Source: Heterocephalus glaber
Taxonomy: Eukaryota > Chordata > Mammalia > Rodentia > Bathyergidae
Direction of reading: 5' to 3'
Assembly (NCBI RefSeq): GCF_000247695.1
Contig: NW_004624734.1
Span: forward strand, 30,293,410 to 30,357,409
Length of the DNA: 64,000 nt
Translations under genes and position numbers: made by a program
Notes under the pieces: generated by a model
Told to the model about the DNA's origin: nothing
Seen by the model: only the letters and a program-made list of their open reading frames with translations
Databases searched by the model: none
Shown here: piece by piece, positions 63,035-64,000 of the stretch
Numbering within the stretch: the stretch's first letter is position 1
Layout of the letters: the number at the start of each line of letters is the position of its first letter

Positions 63035-63760
63035 TCACTAAAGCAACCATACTTTAAAAAAAAAATTGCATTCCAAATCCATGTGGCATGGGCTATGAAG
63101 AGATGGAGTTCCAGAGAAGTCTAATGCCACATTTAATGCTCCACTTTTTCCCCCAGCCTAGACCTCTGATATTGGCTTTACTCCTCTGTCATTTCTCACA
63201 CTCAGCACTACCCACCTTTTGTTAGTATATGTGCTGTCGAAGCGAGCACAGCACTACCCACTTTGGCCCCACAGCAGCCTCCACCCATCAGCCCTTGGCT
63301 CAACTCCACTGTTACCTCTGGGTCAAATTGCAAGACAGATTTCAGTTTTTCGAGCAGGCTTGTGTAAAGAGTGACAGTGGATCTGGCCAGAAGTCACAGT
63401 GTTTCTTTACAGCATCCTGACTGGAACTGGAAAAAGCTGGAGATAATGGGTCTCATGAAAACATGCTGAGGGTTATTGCATTGTAACTTTTACCTGCTTG
63501 GTTTTCATTTGGCTTGGGAGAAGACTGGTCTCACTCAAGCTGTGAGGAAGGGGACCCTTCAGCAGCATTCTCTCCATTCCTCCATAGGCAGGGCTGGTGA
63601 GAAACTCCAGGCAAGATCTGTGATGTGCATGGAGGGTGGACCCTGAAGCACACAGGGACCCCAGTTGCTTTCTCTGTCTAACTTTATGCCTTTATGCTTG
63701 TTTGGGGCATATTGTTTAAGCTACAGTTTGACCTAAGGTTTTGTGGCTCACCTGACAGTA
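63035..63760. other. Intergenic sequence without recognised features
   Basis: Nothing I can assign. Confidence 0.45.
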
Positions 63761-63763
63761 TAC

Positions 63764-64000
63764 AGATGCTTCTTGATTTATAATGGGGTTATGCCCGGAT
63801 AAGTCCATTGTAAGTGGAAAATATCATAAGTCAAAAATGCAATCAATACACCTAACTTATTAAACATCATTATGCTAAGCAACAACAACCCATCTCATTT
63901 CCCTCCAGTAATCTTGTGGCTGCCTGGGAACTATGGTTCACTGGTGCTGTCCAGCATTTTGAGAGAGGATCCTATTGCATATCACTAACGCAGGAATAGA
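63764..64000. mobile_element. Tigger-like DNA transposon, cut by window edge
   Basis: Starts ACAGATGCTTCTTGATTTAT and contains CATTGTAAGTGGAAAATATC and AATACACCTAACTTATTAAA, typical of a non-autonomous pogo/Tigger-type family. The other end is outside the window. Confidence 0.6.

Overview
This is a mammalian nuclear genome window, almost certainly from a rodent. It holds many tRNA-derived SINEs with A-box (TAGCTCAGTGG) and B-box (GTTCGATCC) motifs, a few B1-type 7SL SINEs, dimers of the two (B1-dID type), 5'-truncated L1 tails, MaLR-type LTRs and old MIR, L2, MER5 and Tigger remnants. The dominant young SINE has a tRNA-Ala/ID-like body but a distinctive 3' end (CCCCGGTACCA plus A tail). With the B1-dID dimers this points away from mouse and rat, toward a squirrel-related or beaver/kangaroo-rat lineage. 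I cannot name the species.

Only one protein gene is supported: the 5' end of PCNX1 (pecanex 1) on the minus strand. Coding exon 1 lies at 32098-32250 and exon 2 at 1263-1471. Both have good splice sites and together they encode the first 120 residues, including two membrane segments. Intron 1 is about 30.6 kb. Exon 3 and the rest lie beyond the left edge. A CpG island of about 1.4 kb (31490-32900) covers exon 1, the 5'UTR and the promoter. It carries a CGG repeat just before the start codon, a purine-rich GGA repeat, a YY1-type ATGGCGGC element and an upstream ORF that starts inside that element.

Left of the promoter (1-32 kb) is intron sequence rich in SINEs. It also holds a Tigger-like DNA transposon invaded by three SINEs, solo LTRs, and L1 tails, one of them inserted into an older LTR-like element. 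Right of the promoter (33-64 kb) is apparently intergenic, upstream of PCNX1. It contains a SINE cluster at 40.4-40.8 kb, an assembly gap of exactly 100 N at 46462-46561, a tiny hAT-type element with a perfect 8-bp target duplication at 50.3 kb, a nearly complete young MaLR retrotransposon at 51.9-54.2 kb, and L2/MIR debris toward the end. No RNA gene, CRISPR array or operon-like structure was found. Family assignments are from recognition by eye, not from a repeat library.
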